A stretch of DNA of 64,000 bases from Candidatus Cryosericum septentrionale (GTDB taxonomy: Bacteria; Caldisericota; Caldisericia; Cryosericales; Cryosericaceae): contig NZ_QXIY01000015.1 in NCBI RefSeq assembly GCF_003570995.1, positions 17,863-81,862 on the forward strand. Reading direction: 5' to 3'. Positions 27,687 to 36,656 of the stretch are shown piece by piece (position 1 is the first letter of the stretch; every line of letters starts with the position of its first letter). The notes beneath the pieces are model-generated. The model saw only the letters and a program-made list of their open reading frames with translations. It did no database searches and had not been told where the DNA came from. The position numbers and the translations under genes are program-made.

Positions 27687-28622
27687 TTAAGTAATCTTTT
27701 GCCGTACAAGACGCTGGTAAACCAGCGAAAAGATCAGGGAAATGAGTAACATCACGATGGCCACCGCCGACCCATATCCAAACTCGAAACGCTCAAAGGT
27801 AAAACGATACATATACGTTGACATAACCTCGCTGGCATTGACCGGTCCGCCCTTGGTCATGATCCAGACCAGGGCAAATACCTGCAGCGACCCCAAAACA
27901 GACAAATAGACGGATGTGCGGATGGTGCTTCGGATCAACGGTATGGTTATATAGGTTATCATTTGGCGTTCATTTACGCCGTCAATAAGAGCAGCTTCTT
28001 CGATTTCCGGCGGTATGCTTTGCAGCCCTGCCAGATACAACAACATGTGAAATCCAAAATATTTCCAAGTCACCACAACAAAGAGGGCCAGCATAACCGT
28101 CCTGGTATCTCCCAACCAAGCTTGAGGTTCGAAGCCCGGGATGCGGGTCAAAAGAGCATTGATAAAACCGTAGGCTGGATCGGGGTTGTAGAGAATCAAC
28201 CATATAATGCCCGTAATGACCTCCGAAAGAACGTAAGGGATGAAAAAGATCATGCGGAAAAAGGCGCGCCCACGCAGATTGCGCCGCACCATGAGAGCCA
28301 ATACCAGAGACAATGGCAGTTGAATAGTTAAAGATAATACGACGATTAACAGCCCATTCCCCACTGACTTTAGAAAGATCCGGTCGGTCAGGATGTGTTT
28401 GAAGTTGTCCAGCCCAATAAAATCAACCGCGGGACCAAAACCCTTCCAGCTAAAAAGACTATAGTAAACGGATTGAAAGATTGGATAGACTAGGAAGATA
28501 GAGAAAAGTACAATAGCTGGCAACAAGAACAACACAATGGTCAGCTTGTCTTGAAGGCGGCGAGCAGAGCCGGCCTTTCGTGACAATGCCACAACATCTT
28601 CGCTAACTGAAGTCGTCTTCAT
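27687..28622 (-). CDS. Carbohydrate ABC transporter permease (MalF type, CUT1)
   Basis: This 311-residue membrane protein has six helices and the EAA loop EEAALIDGVNERQMITYITI around residue 213, typical of MalF/UgpA-type CUT1 subunits. ATG 28622 has AAAGGAG a few bases upstream; an in-frame extension to 28688 crosses an intergenic hairpin and lacks a ribosome site. It lies in the order binding protein, MalF-type, MalG-type, GH3 on the minus strand. Confidence 0.92.
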   Translation of the reverse strand: MKTTSVSEDVVALSRKAGSARRLQDKLTIVLFLLPAIVLFSIFLVYPIFQSVYYSLFSWKGFGPAVDFIGLDNFKHILTDRIFLKSVGNGLLIVVLSLTIQLPLSLVLALMVRRNLRGRAFFRMIFFIPYVLSEVITGIIWLILYNPDPAYGFINALLTRIPGFEPQAWLGDTRTVMLALFVVVTWKYFGFHMLLYLAGLQSIPPEIEEAALIDGVNERQMITYITIPLIRSTIRTSVYLSVLGSLQVFALVWIMTKGGPVNASEVMSTYMYRFTFERFEFGYGSAVAIVMLLISLIFSLVYQRLVRQKIT

Positions 28623-28650
28623 AAAAAATCTCCTTTCTGACTGACAAAGA

Positions 28651-28688
28651 GTGCGGGGATCGAGTATTATAAAACCCAATCCCCACAC
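28651..28688 (-). promoter_or_regulatory. Intercistronic hairpin between binding-protein and permease genes
   Basis: GTGTGGGGAT and ATCCCCGCAC (one mismatch, minus strand) form a 10-bp stem in the 85-base gap. Such stems downstream of binding-protein genes commonly stabilise the upstream mRNA or cause partial termination, giving more binding protein than permease. Confidence 0.6.
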
Positions 28689-28707
28689 ATTCTTACTTAA
28701 ACGTGAC

Positions 28708-30027
28708 TTACTTTATTTCTTTAGCGGCGGAATTTTCAATCTGTTGAGCAGCCTTTTCAGGCGTCAACGTACCAGCGAAAAGTCCTTGCACGCTATCGTT
28801 CACAACAGAACCAACCGCTGGAGGCATTGCCTGGTCGTAGTAAAGCTGGAAGTATTTCGCGGCGGCTGTACCTTGCTGAACGATCTTAAGCAAGGGATCG
28901 GTCAGACCGCCTTCAGCACCTTTAACAACAGGTACACTCAGGTTTATTTTAGCCTGAGCGATTTGCGAATCCACACTGCTGATATATTTGAGGAAATCTA
29001 CGGCCTCTGGAGGGGCATTTTTACCAACAATGAAACCGTTTCCACCACCAAGTGCGTCGGTAGGATTACCAGCACCTCCCTCAACAGTCGGGAAGGGGAA
29101 CCAGCCCAGCTTGTCACCAAGTCCCTTTTTATCGGCACTACTGTCGTTATAGGTACCGGGAGCCCACTGCCCCATTAAATCCATCGCAGACTTACCATTG
29201 CCCATCGAGGCGGCGTCATCGTTCTGGGTCGCGCCCAGGAAGCCGTTCTGAAAAGGCTTAAGTGCGACAAGTTCTTTGATTTTATTGCCAGCTTCCACAA
29301 ACGGGGCATCAGTGAAGGCACCCTTGCGGGAGTAAGCTGCGTCAAAGGCAGCCTGGCCGCCAATGCGGGTGGCGAGGTATTCCCACCAGAAGGCACCGGG
29401 CCATTTATCTCCCTCGCCCACAGCGATGGGCGTGATGCCAGCATTCTTCAGCATTTTTACATCTTTAAGAAGTTCGGTCCAGGTCGTGGGCGGATTATCG
29501 ATACCGGCCTTAGTAAACAGCTCTTTGTTGTACCAGAAGCCAACCATGCCCATGTCACGCGGCACGCCGTAGTTTCGCCCCTCGAAGCTATACGCACCCA
29601 GGGCACCGGGTGAAAATGTATCACGCCAGCCACCACTGTCCAGGTTGGCAGTGATATCCTTGAGCAGACCGGCCTTGGCGTATTCGTTCATCTCGCCGCC
29701 GCCCCAGCTCTGGAAAATGTCGGGGGGGGTATTAGATTGCATAACAGTGGTCAGCTTGGTCTTGAAGTTCTCGTTTGCGAGGACTGTAATCTCAATGGTA
29801 ACATTCGGATGAGCGGCCATATATTCATCGGCAAGACTTTGCCACAGTGCCTTTTCAGCGTCTGCAGTCTGGATGTGCCACCAGGTAATAGTAACCGGCT
29901 TAGCTGCCGTTGTTTGGGGTGCCACTGCTTTTTGCTTGCAAGAAGTTCCAATAAATAACATTGAAACCATAAAAGTTACGAGTACAGTAAAAACCATTAT
30001 TTTTCTAAATTCTCTCAATTCTCTCAT
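28708..30027 (-). CDS. Extracellular sugar-binding lipoprotein of a CUT1 ABC transporter
   Basis: This lipoprotein of about 439 residues has hydrophobic core MVFTVLVTFMVSMLFIG and lipobox GTSC. The mature domain has the family-1 solute-binding pattern: TITWWHIQT, NENFKTKLTTVMQSNTPPDI, YGVPRDMGMVGFWYNKELF and GGGNGFIVGKNAP. It delivers sugars to the two downstream permeases. The ATG at 30027 abuts the GGAG ribosome site, so the TTG four codons later (30018) may be the true start. The gene is AT-rich and borders an IS remnant. Confidence 0.9.
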   Translation of the reverse strand: MRELREFRKIMVFTVLVTFMVSMLFIGTSCKQKAVAPQTTAAKPVTITWWHIQTADAEKALWQSLADEYMAAHPNVTIEITVLANENFKTKLTTVMQSNTPPDIFQSWGGGEMNEYAKAGLLKDITANLDSGGWRDTFSPGALGAYSFEGRNYGVPRDMGMVGFWYNKELFTKAGIDNPPTTWTELLKDVKMLKNAGITPIAVGEGDKWPGAFWWEYLATRIGGQAAFDAAYSRKGAFTDAPFVEAGNKIKELVALKPFQNGFLGATQNDDAASMGNGKSAMDLMGQWAPGTYNDSSADKKGLGDKLGWFPFPTVEGGAGNPTDALGGGNGFIVGKNAPPEAVDFLKYISSVDSQIAQAKINLSVPVVKGAEGGLTDPLLKIVQQGTAAAKYFQLYYDQAMPPAVGSVVNDSVQGLFAGTLTPEKAAQQIENSAAKEIK

Positions 30028-30085
30028 CTCCTTTTAACTAAAATACTTTTAACTAAAATACCTTCTTCTATAAAATGTCCTGGCT

Positions 30086-31224
30086 TCAAGATGTGATTAC
30101 AAGTTGGCACTCCAGAACCTCCTTCTTGTTGTTCTCTGTCTCAACAGAATCATGGGCAAAAGTCAAATTCTCTTCCCCCTCCTTTTCGCCTCTGATTGAT
30201 TCTCGTACTTTTGGTATAACACTTTTCTTATTTGACGTCAAATTCTTCTGAAGATGTGCCTTTGCTGGTATTCTAAAGCCACTCTGCTTCAATTTGTATC
30301 CGTGATGCATCCTTCGGTAGTTGCAATAATCCATAAGGTTATCCAAATCAATTTGCAACTCCTCAATACGCTCATATCACTTCTTTCAGAAGGCAACAAA
30401 GTAGAATTCATCTAAGAGGGTTTTATTGAGCCTCTCTCCGTAACCATTGGTCCAGGGATGCTTTACCTTAGTCGTGGCGTGCTTTATCCCAAGTCTGTTG
30501 CATGTCTTCTCAACTTCGTGATTTGGTATTGCTTCCTCATGCCAGGGGGTATCCTCTGTTCCACAATCGGTAAGGATTCTCTCTATCTTTCCTGGAGCAA
30601 CCTTCTTGGCAAGACGATTCTCTACAACGTCTGGAGAAACCTTGGTAGGTTTGTTATCATAAACGTTAGCTGCTCCAACAGAGGAGAAGCAATCACAGGC
30701 AACTTGATGATAGATTCTTCCTCTTCCTTTTAAGCAACCGATATAGAAAGTGTCCTGTCCTAATTTGCTTCTATGTGATTATTCTTTGTTTTCTCCTTAT
30801 CTCTGGCTATTTCATCTTGGGTGATGATCTCTCCAGATACTTTCCTTACCCATTCCATGCGAGCTTTCGCTGTAGTTAAGCCTCTTTTCTTAAGGATATT
30901 GTAGATACGGCTATGACCAACAAAGATACCAACAGATCCTAGTTCTGCCTCTGTCCATTCTGGTCCATAGGGAGGATACTCTTTTATGAAGTTTAGAATC
31001 TGCTCTTCTATTTCTTTTGGCACTCTATTGGGTATCTTGGGAACTGCTCTTATCTGGGACCTTAAACCTTCGTCTCCTCATCTTTCTCTTCTCTTTTTCC
31101 GCTTGTAGAACCATTTTCTACTCACGTGATGTTTTTTACAGAGAAGAACAATTGGGATCTCTTTCTTATCCGCTTCTTGAAATATCTTTAATCTCATCTG
31201 ATAAAGAAATTCTTGCTCGCTCAT
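30086..31224 (-). pseudogene. Frameshifted IS481/integrase-type transposase
   Basis: Joining frames on the minus strand gives most of a DDE transposase. The N-terminal HTH starts at ATG 31224 (MSEQEFLYQMRLKIFQEADK, then HHVSRKWFYKRKK) and breaks by frameshift near 31080. The second HTH (ILNFIKEYPPYGPEWTEAEL, 30760-31023) ends in a stop at EAN. The rve core is in another frame (GQDTFYIGCLKG, RILTDCGTE, KHPWTNGYGERLNKTLLDEFY, ~30370-30760), and the C-terminus LMDYCNYRRMHHGYKLKQSG lies at 30086-30358. Catalytic D, D and E are all present, but at least three frame breaks make it inactive. It marks the edge of the AT-rich island. Confidence 0.85.
30112..30137. repeat. Direct repeat at the distal end of the IS remnant
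   Basis: TCCAGAACCTCCTTCTTGTTGTTCTCT resembles 31226-31254 in the same orientation, at opposite ends of the transposase remnant, with two or three small differences. Confidence 0.6.
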
Positions 31225-31225
31225 A

Positions 31226-31254
31226 CCAGAACCCATTCCTTCTTGTTGTTACTC
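31226..31254. repeat. Direct repeat at the proximal end of the IS remnant
   Basis: CCAGAACCCATTCCTTCTTGTTGTTACTCT pairs with 30112-30137. It is a direct rather than inverted repeat, so it is not an ordinary terminal inverted repeat. Confidence 0.6.
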
Positions 31255-31373
31255 TATCGGAGGCTCTGGCTGGTGTCGAAGAGGGGGGGTTATCCACACC
31301 ATTTATTACCAAGTATCAACTCCCACTCTGAACTCCCCCTATTACTACGAATATTGTTACCATCACTTAAAGG

Positions 31374-31379
31374 TATAAT
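31374..31379 (+). promoter_or_regulatory. -10 box upstream of the RNase-J-like gene
   Basis: A consensus TATAAT lies 58 bases before ATG 31438 at the junction of AT-rich and GC-rich DNA. No good -35 stands at 16-18 bases; TTGTTA is only 14 bases upstream. Confidence 0.4.
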
Positions 31380-31437
31380 ACATAGCTTTGCACAGGGCAC
31401 GATGGTCGTGCTCGTACCTGGATTGCATGGAGGAAGT

Positions 31438-32805
31438 ATGTCAGTCAAATTGACCTTCTATGGCGCGGTAAACGAGATAGGCGGGAGCAAGACCCTCCTG
31501 CAGTACAACGGCACGAACCTGTTTCTCGACTTCGGCAAGGACTTCTTTGGCGGTGCGGACCACTTCAGCGATCGCCTGAGACCGGCGGCGTACCTGCAGA
31601 TCCGAGACTATCTCCGGTTTGGCAATCTGCCGCCGATGGCGGGTCTATATCCGCCGACCCAGTCGCAGTTCCTTCAGCAGGAATTCGGCGCCACCCTCGA
31701 CAGTGGCAAGGTGGACGGCATCCTGCTGAGCCACGGGCACATCGACCATTTCGGGTTCCTGCCGCTGGTGGACGTCAATGTTCCGTTGTACATGAGCGCC
31801 GAGACGCTCGAGGTTCTGCGGTTCTTTGACGAAACGGGTGAGTTCGATCTCCGCATGGATCAGCGTCCTGTGACCGTGTTCGAGCACGACAAGGTCATGC
31901 ACATTGGGAACTGCGAAGTCCTGCCGGTCCGCAGCGACCACGACATCCTGGGCATTCTCGGGTTCATAGTGCGGTGCGGGGCCACGTCGATCATCTATAC
32001 AAGTGACTATCGTCTGCATGGTAAGCATCCGGAGCGGGTGCGCACCTTCTTCGAGCTGATGCGTCAGGAGAAGCAGCATGCCAAGACGGTTCTTCTCACC
32101 GAGGGGACCAGACTCGGGTTCGGCAGTATCGACCAGTTGACCGAGAATGAGATCCAGGAGCTTGCCACGAGGGCGGTTGGCACGGCTGCCGGCCTCGTGC
32201 TGACCAACTATTACATCCTCGACACGGATCGTCTCAAGGTGTTCCTGCGCGTCGCAGAGAAGACGGGACGGACAATGGTCCTGCAGCCGCAGCATATGCT
32301 GATGGCCCGAAAGTTCGCTCGTTTCGACAGCGAGCTCGAGCGGCTCATCAAGAACGCCGAAGTGTACCTTGCCAGGCGTGGTTCGGGCAAGTACCTGGCG
32401 CCCGACTATCGGCTGTTCGAGCAAGAGTACCTGGTGACCGCGCTGCGCGCGACTGACATCGCAGCAGAACCCACCAAGTATATGCTGCAGCTCGATTTTT
32501 CCGACCTTGGCGAGCTGGTGGAGATCAACCCCGCCCCGCATACCGTTTTCATCCAGTCCGGCGGCGAACCCCTCGGGCAATACGATCCGAACTATACTGT
32601 TCTTATGAAGTGGGTCAAGGACTTCAGGATGGACTTCTACCGCATCGCTACCCCCGGGCATGCGAGTGAACTCGATATCAGGGATCTGGTCATGCGGGCA
32701 GACCCCAGTGTTCTGGTGCCTATGCATTCCAAGGCGCCCGAGGCACTGAACGGGTACATCAAGGACACGATCGCATTGAGGAAAGGCATGACGTACGAGT
32801 TCTAA
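31438..32805 (+). CDS. RNase-J-like metallo-beta-lactamase-fold hydrolase
   Basis: This 455-residue protein has the metal motif SHGHIDHFG near residue 97, further ligands in SDHDILG (~residue 164) and TSDYRLHG (~residue 184), and a beta-CASP-like insertion. The C-terminal part contains PGHASELDIRDL and MHSKAPEAL, as in RNase J/CPSF-type nucleases (motif C His). It is shorter than canonical RNase J and lacks its extra C-terminal domain, so it may be a relative acting on RNA or on another phosphodiester. GGAGG precedes ATG 31438. The SurE gene begins 9 bases after the stop, forming a nucleic-acid/nucleotide turnover pair. Confidence 0.82.
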   Translation: MSVKLTFYGAVNEIGGSKTLLQYNGTNLFLDFGKDFFGGADHFSDRLRPAAYLQIRDYLRFGNLPPMAGLYPPTQSQFLQQEFGATLDSGKVDGILLSHGHIDHFGFLPLVDVNVPLYMSAETLEVLRFFDETGEFDLRMDQRPVTVFEHDKVMHIGNCEVLPVRSDHDILGILGFIVRCGATSIIYTSDYRLHGKHPERVRTFFELMRQEKQHAKTVLLTEGTRLGFGSIDQLTENEIQELATRAVGTAAGLVLTNYYILDTDRLKVFLRVAEKTGRTMVLQPQHMLMARKFARFDSELERLIKNAEVYLARRGSGKYLAPDYRLFEQEYLVTALRATDIAAEPTKYMLQLDFSDLGELVEINPAPHTVFIQSGGEPLGQYDPNYTVLMKWVKDFRMDFYRIATPGHASELDIRDLVMRADPSVLVPMHSKAPEALNGYIKDTIALRKGMTYEF

Positions 32806-32814
32806 GGAGCTGAC

Positions 32815-33843
32815 ATGAGCGCAACCAGGAAGGTTCGACGCATACGGATCCTGCTCACCAACGACGATGGTATCTTTGCCAACGGCATCAACGCCGTTGG
32901 AGCGGCACTGGCAGCAACGTACGACGTAACGGTCGTCGCCCCGGAGGGCAACCAGAGCGGCTCCAGCCATTCTCTTACGCTGGGTGACATCCTGCCGATC
33001 CGCGAGGTGACCATGCCGTGCGGTCTGAAGGGTTTTGCTCTTCGCGGGACTCCTACCGACTGTGTCCTGGTGGCTCTGCTCGACCTGATGAAGGACAATC
33101 CACCGGATATCGTGGTCAGCGGGTGCAATCATGGACCGAACGTCGGGGTGGACGTTCTCTACAGTGGGACGGTCAGTGCCGCCCTCGAAGGACTCCGCCA
33201 GGGGCATCCGTCCATCGCGGTCAGCCTGGACATGGTGCATGGCGTGCAGCCCCACCATTTTGAGACGGCCGCGGCGGTGCTCATGGAGGTCCTGGCCGAA
33301 CCGGCGTTCTATGCCAATCTGGTCAAAGCACCCGCCATCCTCAACGTCAACGTTCCCAACGTCCCCTTGAGTGACGTCAAGGGGGTCATGATCACCAAAC
33401 AAGGGTTCAGGGCCTACGAGAACTTCGTGGAGAAGCAGTTCAGCCCGCGCGGTCGTGCCTACTACTGGATTGCCGGCAACTCGGGTCCCCATGATGCCAA
33501 GCCCGGCAGCGACGGCTATGCACTGATCAGCGACTATGTTTCCGTAACGCCGATCAATCTCGACCTGACGTGTGATGAGCTGCTGAAGCCGCTTGAGGCC
33601 CGCAAGGGTCTGGTGGAAAAGCGGCTGGCCGTGGTCACTGGTGCGCACGGGACCTTCGGCAGGCCGGCGACCCCGGCTGTCGGCGCGAGACGAAATGTGA
33701 AGTCTCCTGCAGCAACCGCCGTCCCGAACAATGTTTCAAAAGCTCCTGCCACTGCTTCTAGGGCCGTTTCGCACCACAAGGGGTCCGGTTCTGAAGTGAA
33801 GGCTGTGAGCGCTACGGGGGTCAAGAAGAAGCTGAAACGTTGA
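32815..33843 (+). CDS. surE: 5'/3'-nucleotidase SurE with C-terminal low-complexity extension
   Basis: This 342-residue protein has a SurE core of about residues 9-260: ILLTNDDGIFANGI (metal-binding DD), the SGSSHS loop, GTPTDCVLVAL and VSGCNHGPNVGVDVLYSGTV. SurE removes phosphate from nucleoside 5'/3'-monophosphates. The last ~75 residues are an Ala/Val/Lys/Thr-rich tail with many basic residues ending VKKKLKR. Most SurE proteins lack this tail, and it may bind RNA or another polyanion. It follows the RNase-J-like gene after 9 bases, with a ribosome site in AAGGAGCTGAC. Confidence 0.92.
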   Translation: MSATRKVRRIRILLTNDDGIFANGINAVGAALAATYDVTVVAPEGNQSGSSHSLTLGDILPIREVTMPCGLKGFALRGTPTDCVLVALLDLMKDNPPDIVVSGCNHGPNVGVDVLYSGTVSAALEGLRQGHPSIAVSLDMVHGVQPHHFETAAAVLMEVLAEPAFYANLVKAPAILNVNVPNVPLSDVKGVMITKQGFRAYENFVEKQFSPRGRAYYWIAGNSGPHDAKPGSDGYALISDYVSVTPINLDLTCDELLKPLEARKGLVEKRLAVVTGAHGTFGRPATPAVGARRNVKSPAATAVPNNVSKAPATASRAVSHHKGSGSEVKAVSATGVKKKLKR

Positions 33844-33899
33844 CACAGAGCCTCTTTCAGATGCTCACATAATGCGGGTGACAAGTGGGGTCGATGCTA

Positions 33900-33927
33900 T
33901 TGACAAGAAAATCGACCTCACTATAGT
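33900..33927 (+). promoter_or_regulatory. Promoter of the ligase-racemase operon
   Basis: A consensus TTGACA (33900-33905), a 16-base spacer and TATAGT (33922-33927). Transcription from here would make a leader of nearly 290 bases before ATG 34223. GTCGAT and ATCGAC arms (33890-33916) surround the -35 box and could be an operator. Confidence 0.65.
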
Positions 33928-33934
33928 TTGTGCG

Positions 33935-34222
33935 AAGTCAATTTGCTTCATGGGAGACAACTGCGTGAACACAGATACAAGAATGGTTCTTTCGTACGAA
34001 GACCACGAGTCTGTCGACGAACCACCCCCAAGCCGCAAGCGGCATAGGCGGGGGCTGTACACACGTTCCCTTTCTGTTGGTAACAGCCTTTCAGCATTGA
34101 TTCTCCCCGCTGATGAGCGGCGGCTCCAGCCGTTCTCTACGCTCCTCGGCGATGGTCGGTCTGGATAGTCATGAGCAAAACCTTACTCATCACCACCCAT
34201 CCAACAACCAGGAGAACGCATC
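33935..34222 (+). promoter_or_regulatory. Long structured mRNA leader, candidate cis-regulatory RNA
   Basis: The region has nested stems CCCCC(34025-34029)/GGGGG(34050-34054) enclosing GCCGC-AA-GCGGC, CTGTT/AACAG (34074-34086), GCGGCT/AGCCGT near 34118-34135 and ATGAG/CTCAT (34171-34190) close to the start codon. It does not match any riboswitch class I know. An open frame across it (33872-34168) has no ribosome site near a good start and looks like random translation of GC-rich stems. Confidence 0.45.
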
Positions 34223-35272
34223 ATGCGCATAGGTATTACCTACAATCTGTCTACTGAAGTCGCAGCCGCAGAAGGAATCCCATCCGACAGGGCGGACGAG
34301 TTTGATTCCCTGGAGACGGTTCGGAATATCGAGAAAGGCATTATCGCAGCCGGGCACGAACCTGTGCGGCTTGGATTTGGACTGGACGCCATCGCGCACC
34401 TGAAACGTCAGCCGGTCGACCTGGTCTTCAACATTGCCGAGGGACTGTACGGCTGCGCGCGTGAGTCGCAGATGCCGGCCATCCTCGACATGATGGGGAT
34501 CCCGTACACTTTCTCCGACACTCTGGCTTTGTCCCTTGCGCTCGACAAGACGATGACCAAACAGGTCCTGATGCAGAACGGTATCAACACGCCGGCCTTC
34601 TGGTCTGTGGACAATCCTGTTCAAGTAGAGGCCATCATCCGGACGGGTGCGCTTAAGTACCCGCTGTTCGTCAAGCCATCCCGTGAGGGCTCCAGCATGG
34701 GCATCAACGACAACTCCCGGGTCACGTGCGACGATGAGCTCCGCAACCAGGTGAGTGTGGTGCTGGCAGCATATCCCGGCTCGAGTATCCTCATCGAGGA
34801 GTTTCTGCCTGGCCGCGAAGTTACCGTGGGTGTCATCGGCAACCGGGAGCCTGAGGTTCTGGGTGTGATGTCGTTCAAGCTGCTGAGCGGGACCGAGAAG
34901 GATTTCTTCTACACGCCGGAGATCAAGCACCACTGGGAGAAGTACGTCGTTCCCGAGTGCCCCGCCGATCTCAGTGGCGACGAATACCAGAAGGTGCGCA
35001 ACCTGGCCGTGGGTGTCTTCAAGGCACTGCATTGTCGCGACTGCGCCCGTATCGACATGCGATTCGACGCAAACGGCGAGCCATCGTTCATGGAGATCAA
35101 CCCGCTGGCCGGTCTGACCAAGAGCAAGAGCGATATCCCCGTCATGGCCGAACTGATGGGACTATCCTATGAGGACCTTATCGGCCGCATCATTCAGGCT
35201 GCCGTCGAACGCATCGACGCGGAGCGGCCTGAGACCAGGATGGTCACGGAGGCTCAGCGCGCGACCGTGTGA
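34223..35272 (+). CDS. D-alanine-D-alanine-ligase-like ATP-grasp enzyme
   Basis: This 349-residue cytoplasmic enzyme of the Ddl/Van ligase superfamily has DLVFNIAEG near residue 74 and SLALDKTMTK. The ATP-grasp core contains YPLFVKPSREGSSMGI (~residue 153) and the metal-binding C-terminus FMEINPLAGLTKSKSDIP (~residue 293). The substrate-specificity omega loop differs from canonical Ddl: the stretch after the ATP-binding site reads DFFYTPEIKHHW. It may therefore join a D-amino acid to another D-residue or hydroxy acid. GGAGAA precedes the ATG. Two ornithine-racemase-like genes follow on the same strand, suggesting that racemases supply its substrates. Confidence 0.82.
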   Translation: MRIGITYNLSTEVAAAEGIPSDRADEFDSLETVRNIEKGIIAAGHEPVRLGFGLDAIAHLKRQPVDLVFNIAEGLYGCARESQMPAILDMMGIPYTFSDTLALSLALDKTMTKQVLMQNGINTPAFWSVDNPVQVEAIIRTGALKYPLFVKPSREGSSMGINDNSRVTCDDELRNQVSVVLAAYPGSSILIEEFLPGREVTVGVIGNREPEVLGVMSFKLLSGTEKDFFYTPEIKHHWEKYVVPECPADLSGDEYQKVRNLAVGVFKALHCRDCARIDMRFDANGEPSFMEINPLAGLTKSKSDIPVMAELMGLSYEDLIGRIIQAAVERIDAERPETRMVTEAQRATV

Positions 35273-35297
35273 CCTTCTGCAATTTCAGCCCAACATT

Positions 35298-35327
35298 GAT
35301 GGACGCCGGCTCCGGTCGACGTCCATC
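35298..35327 (+). promoter_or_regulatory. Hairpin between ligase and first racemase gene
   Basis: GATGGACG/CGTCCATC (8 bp) encloses CCGG-CT-CCGG within the 182-base gap. There is no T tract, so attenuation or mRNA processing is more likely than full termination. A TACACT box follows at 35392-35397 without a clear -35. Confidence 0.45.
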
Positions 35328-35454
35328 TCCGTTCAGGTGGTACGACTTGGGCAAGCCGGCGGCCTGGTCTTTCCATAGTTGAGGGGAGAGCTACACTGAA
35401 TACGTCGCAGAGCTGCCAGTCCAATCAAGCGCTGCCGGCAGGAGTGTGCATGCA

Positions 35455-36642
35455 GTGAGTAGTTTTCCGCGCGTCGTCGTCGACCTCGATTGTCTGACCG
35501 ACAATGCCGCCAAGGTCCGCTCACTCTGTCAGGAGCACGGACTGGGTGTCGTGGCTGTCACCAAAGGTGTGACGTCCGACGTCGAGATCGTTCAGGCGTT
35601 TATGCGCGGCGGCATTCACGGCATCGGCGACTCGCGCATCCGCGACTTTCCCAGTCTGCGTCAAGGGGAGTTCGGCGTCCTGGAATTGACGCTCCTCAGG
35701 CAGCCTCCGCGCTCACAGATCCATCTGGTTCCCCATATCACCGACCGTGCGTTCATGTCGGAGCTGAGTGCTATGGAGGCGCTGGGTGAGGCTGCTCTGG
35801 CCAAGGGAACGACCTGTGATGTCCTGGTGGTGGTCGAAATGGGAGACCGTCGCGACGGCGTTCCGACGTCGGAGCTGACCTCCTTCGTCCTTGCTACATC
35901 GAGGATTGCGGGTGTCGAGGTCGTGGGTCTGGCGGCGAACGTGGGATGCATCACCGGACTTTTGCCCACCGCCGAGAATCAGGAGCTGTTCGGTGCTTCA
36001 GCCGCGCGTGTCCGTCGCGAGACGGGGCTGCCCCTGAAGATTGTCTCGACTGGCGGAACAGTAGCCCTCGACCTGATCGAGCACGGCCGGCTGTCACCGT
36101 CGGTGACCGAGCTGCGAGCCGGCGAGGCGTTGCTGCTGGGTGTCAGCACGACCGACTCGCGTGTCATTCCCTGGCTGCGCCAGGACGCGTTCGTACTGGA
36201 GGCCGAGGTCATCGAGGTCCGGGAGAAGCCCAGCGCGCCCGACGGGCCGGTGGGCTTGGACGCGGAAGGCCGGCAGCCCCATGTCGTGGACCGCGGTGTC
36301 CGCAGGCGCGCCGTGGTGGCGCTGGGATACGCCGACACGGATGCGGACGCTTTGATACCACTGGACGACGGTGTCACGATAGCCGGCAGCTCCAGCGATC
36401 ATATGGTCCTCGACGTGACAGAGGCTGAGCACGACTTCTGCGAAGGCGATGTCGTGCGTTTCAGGATGAAGTACGTGGCACTGCTGCACTCTATGCTGTC
36501 ACCGTACGTGGCACGGGAGTATCGGCGGACCCAGAACGCGGTTGTTGAGACACTGACCTGGGAGGGTCGATTGACACAGGCACATCAGATCGGCACAGAT
36601 GGCGCCGCCGGGGGGACTGCTGCTCCCGCTGGCGGTGGGTGA
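35455..36642 (+). CDS. PLP-dependent racemase, ornithine-racemase-like (copy 1)
   Basis: This 395-residue protein has an alanine-racemase-like TIM barrel. The start PRVVVDLDCLTDNAAKV leads to the PLP-lysine motif VVAVTKGV (~residue 37). Other conserved blocks are GIGDSRIRDF, VVVEMGDRRDG (~residue 136) and STGGTVALDL (~residue 200). This is the Orr/YhfX-type family (ornithine racemase of Clostridium sticklandii) rather than canonical Alr. GGAG lies 10 bases before GTG 35455; the earlier GTG 35446 abuts that site. An Ala/Gly-rich tail of ~25 residues is unusual. A near paralogue follows immediately, so specificities may differ. Confidence 0.8.
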   Translation: MSSFPRVVVDLDCLTDNAAKVRSLCQEHGLGVVAVTKGVTSDVEIVQAFMRGGIHGIGDSRIRDFPSLRQGEFGVLELTLLRQPPRSQIHLVPHITDRAFMSELSAMEALGEAALAKGTTCDVLVVVEMGDRRDGVPTSELTSFVLATSRIAGVEVVGLAANVGCITGLLPTAENQELFGASAARVRRETGLPLKIVSTGGTVALDLIEHGRLSPSVTELRAGEALLLGVSTTDSRVIPWLRQDAFVLEAEVIEVREKPSAPDGPVGLDAEGRQPHVVDRGVRRRAVVALGYADTDADALIPLDDGVTIAGSSSDHMVLDVTEAEHDFCEGDVVRFRMKYVALLHSMLSPYVAREYRRTQNAVVETLTWEGRLTQAHQIGTDGAAGGTAAPAGGG

Positions 36643-36656
36643 AGAAAGGGATTCCC

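Noticed and set aside
31645..33648. A 667-codon minus-strand open frame opposite the RNase-J-like and SurE genes
   Set aside because: Same reason: an antisense shadow of two genes with clear catalytic motifs.
34100..34160. CTGATGAG string resembling a hammerhead ribozyme core
   Set aside because: The second conserved box (GAAA) and a cleavage-site triplet in the right position are missing.
33872..34168. A 98-codon open frame in the ligase leader
   Set aside because: Its second half translates GC-rich hairpins into Arg/Pro-rich nonsense and its start overlaps the promoter.
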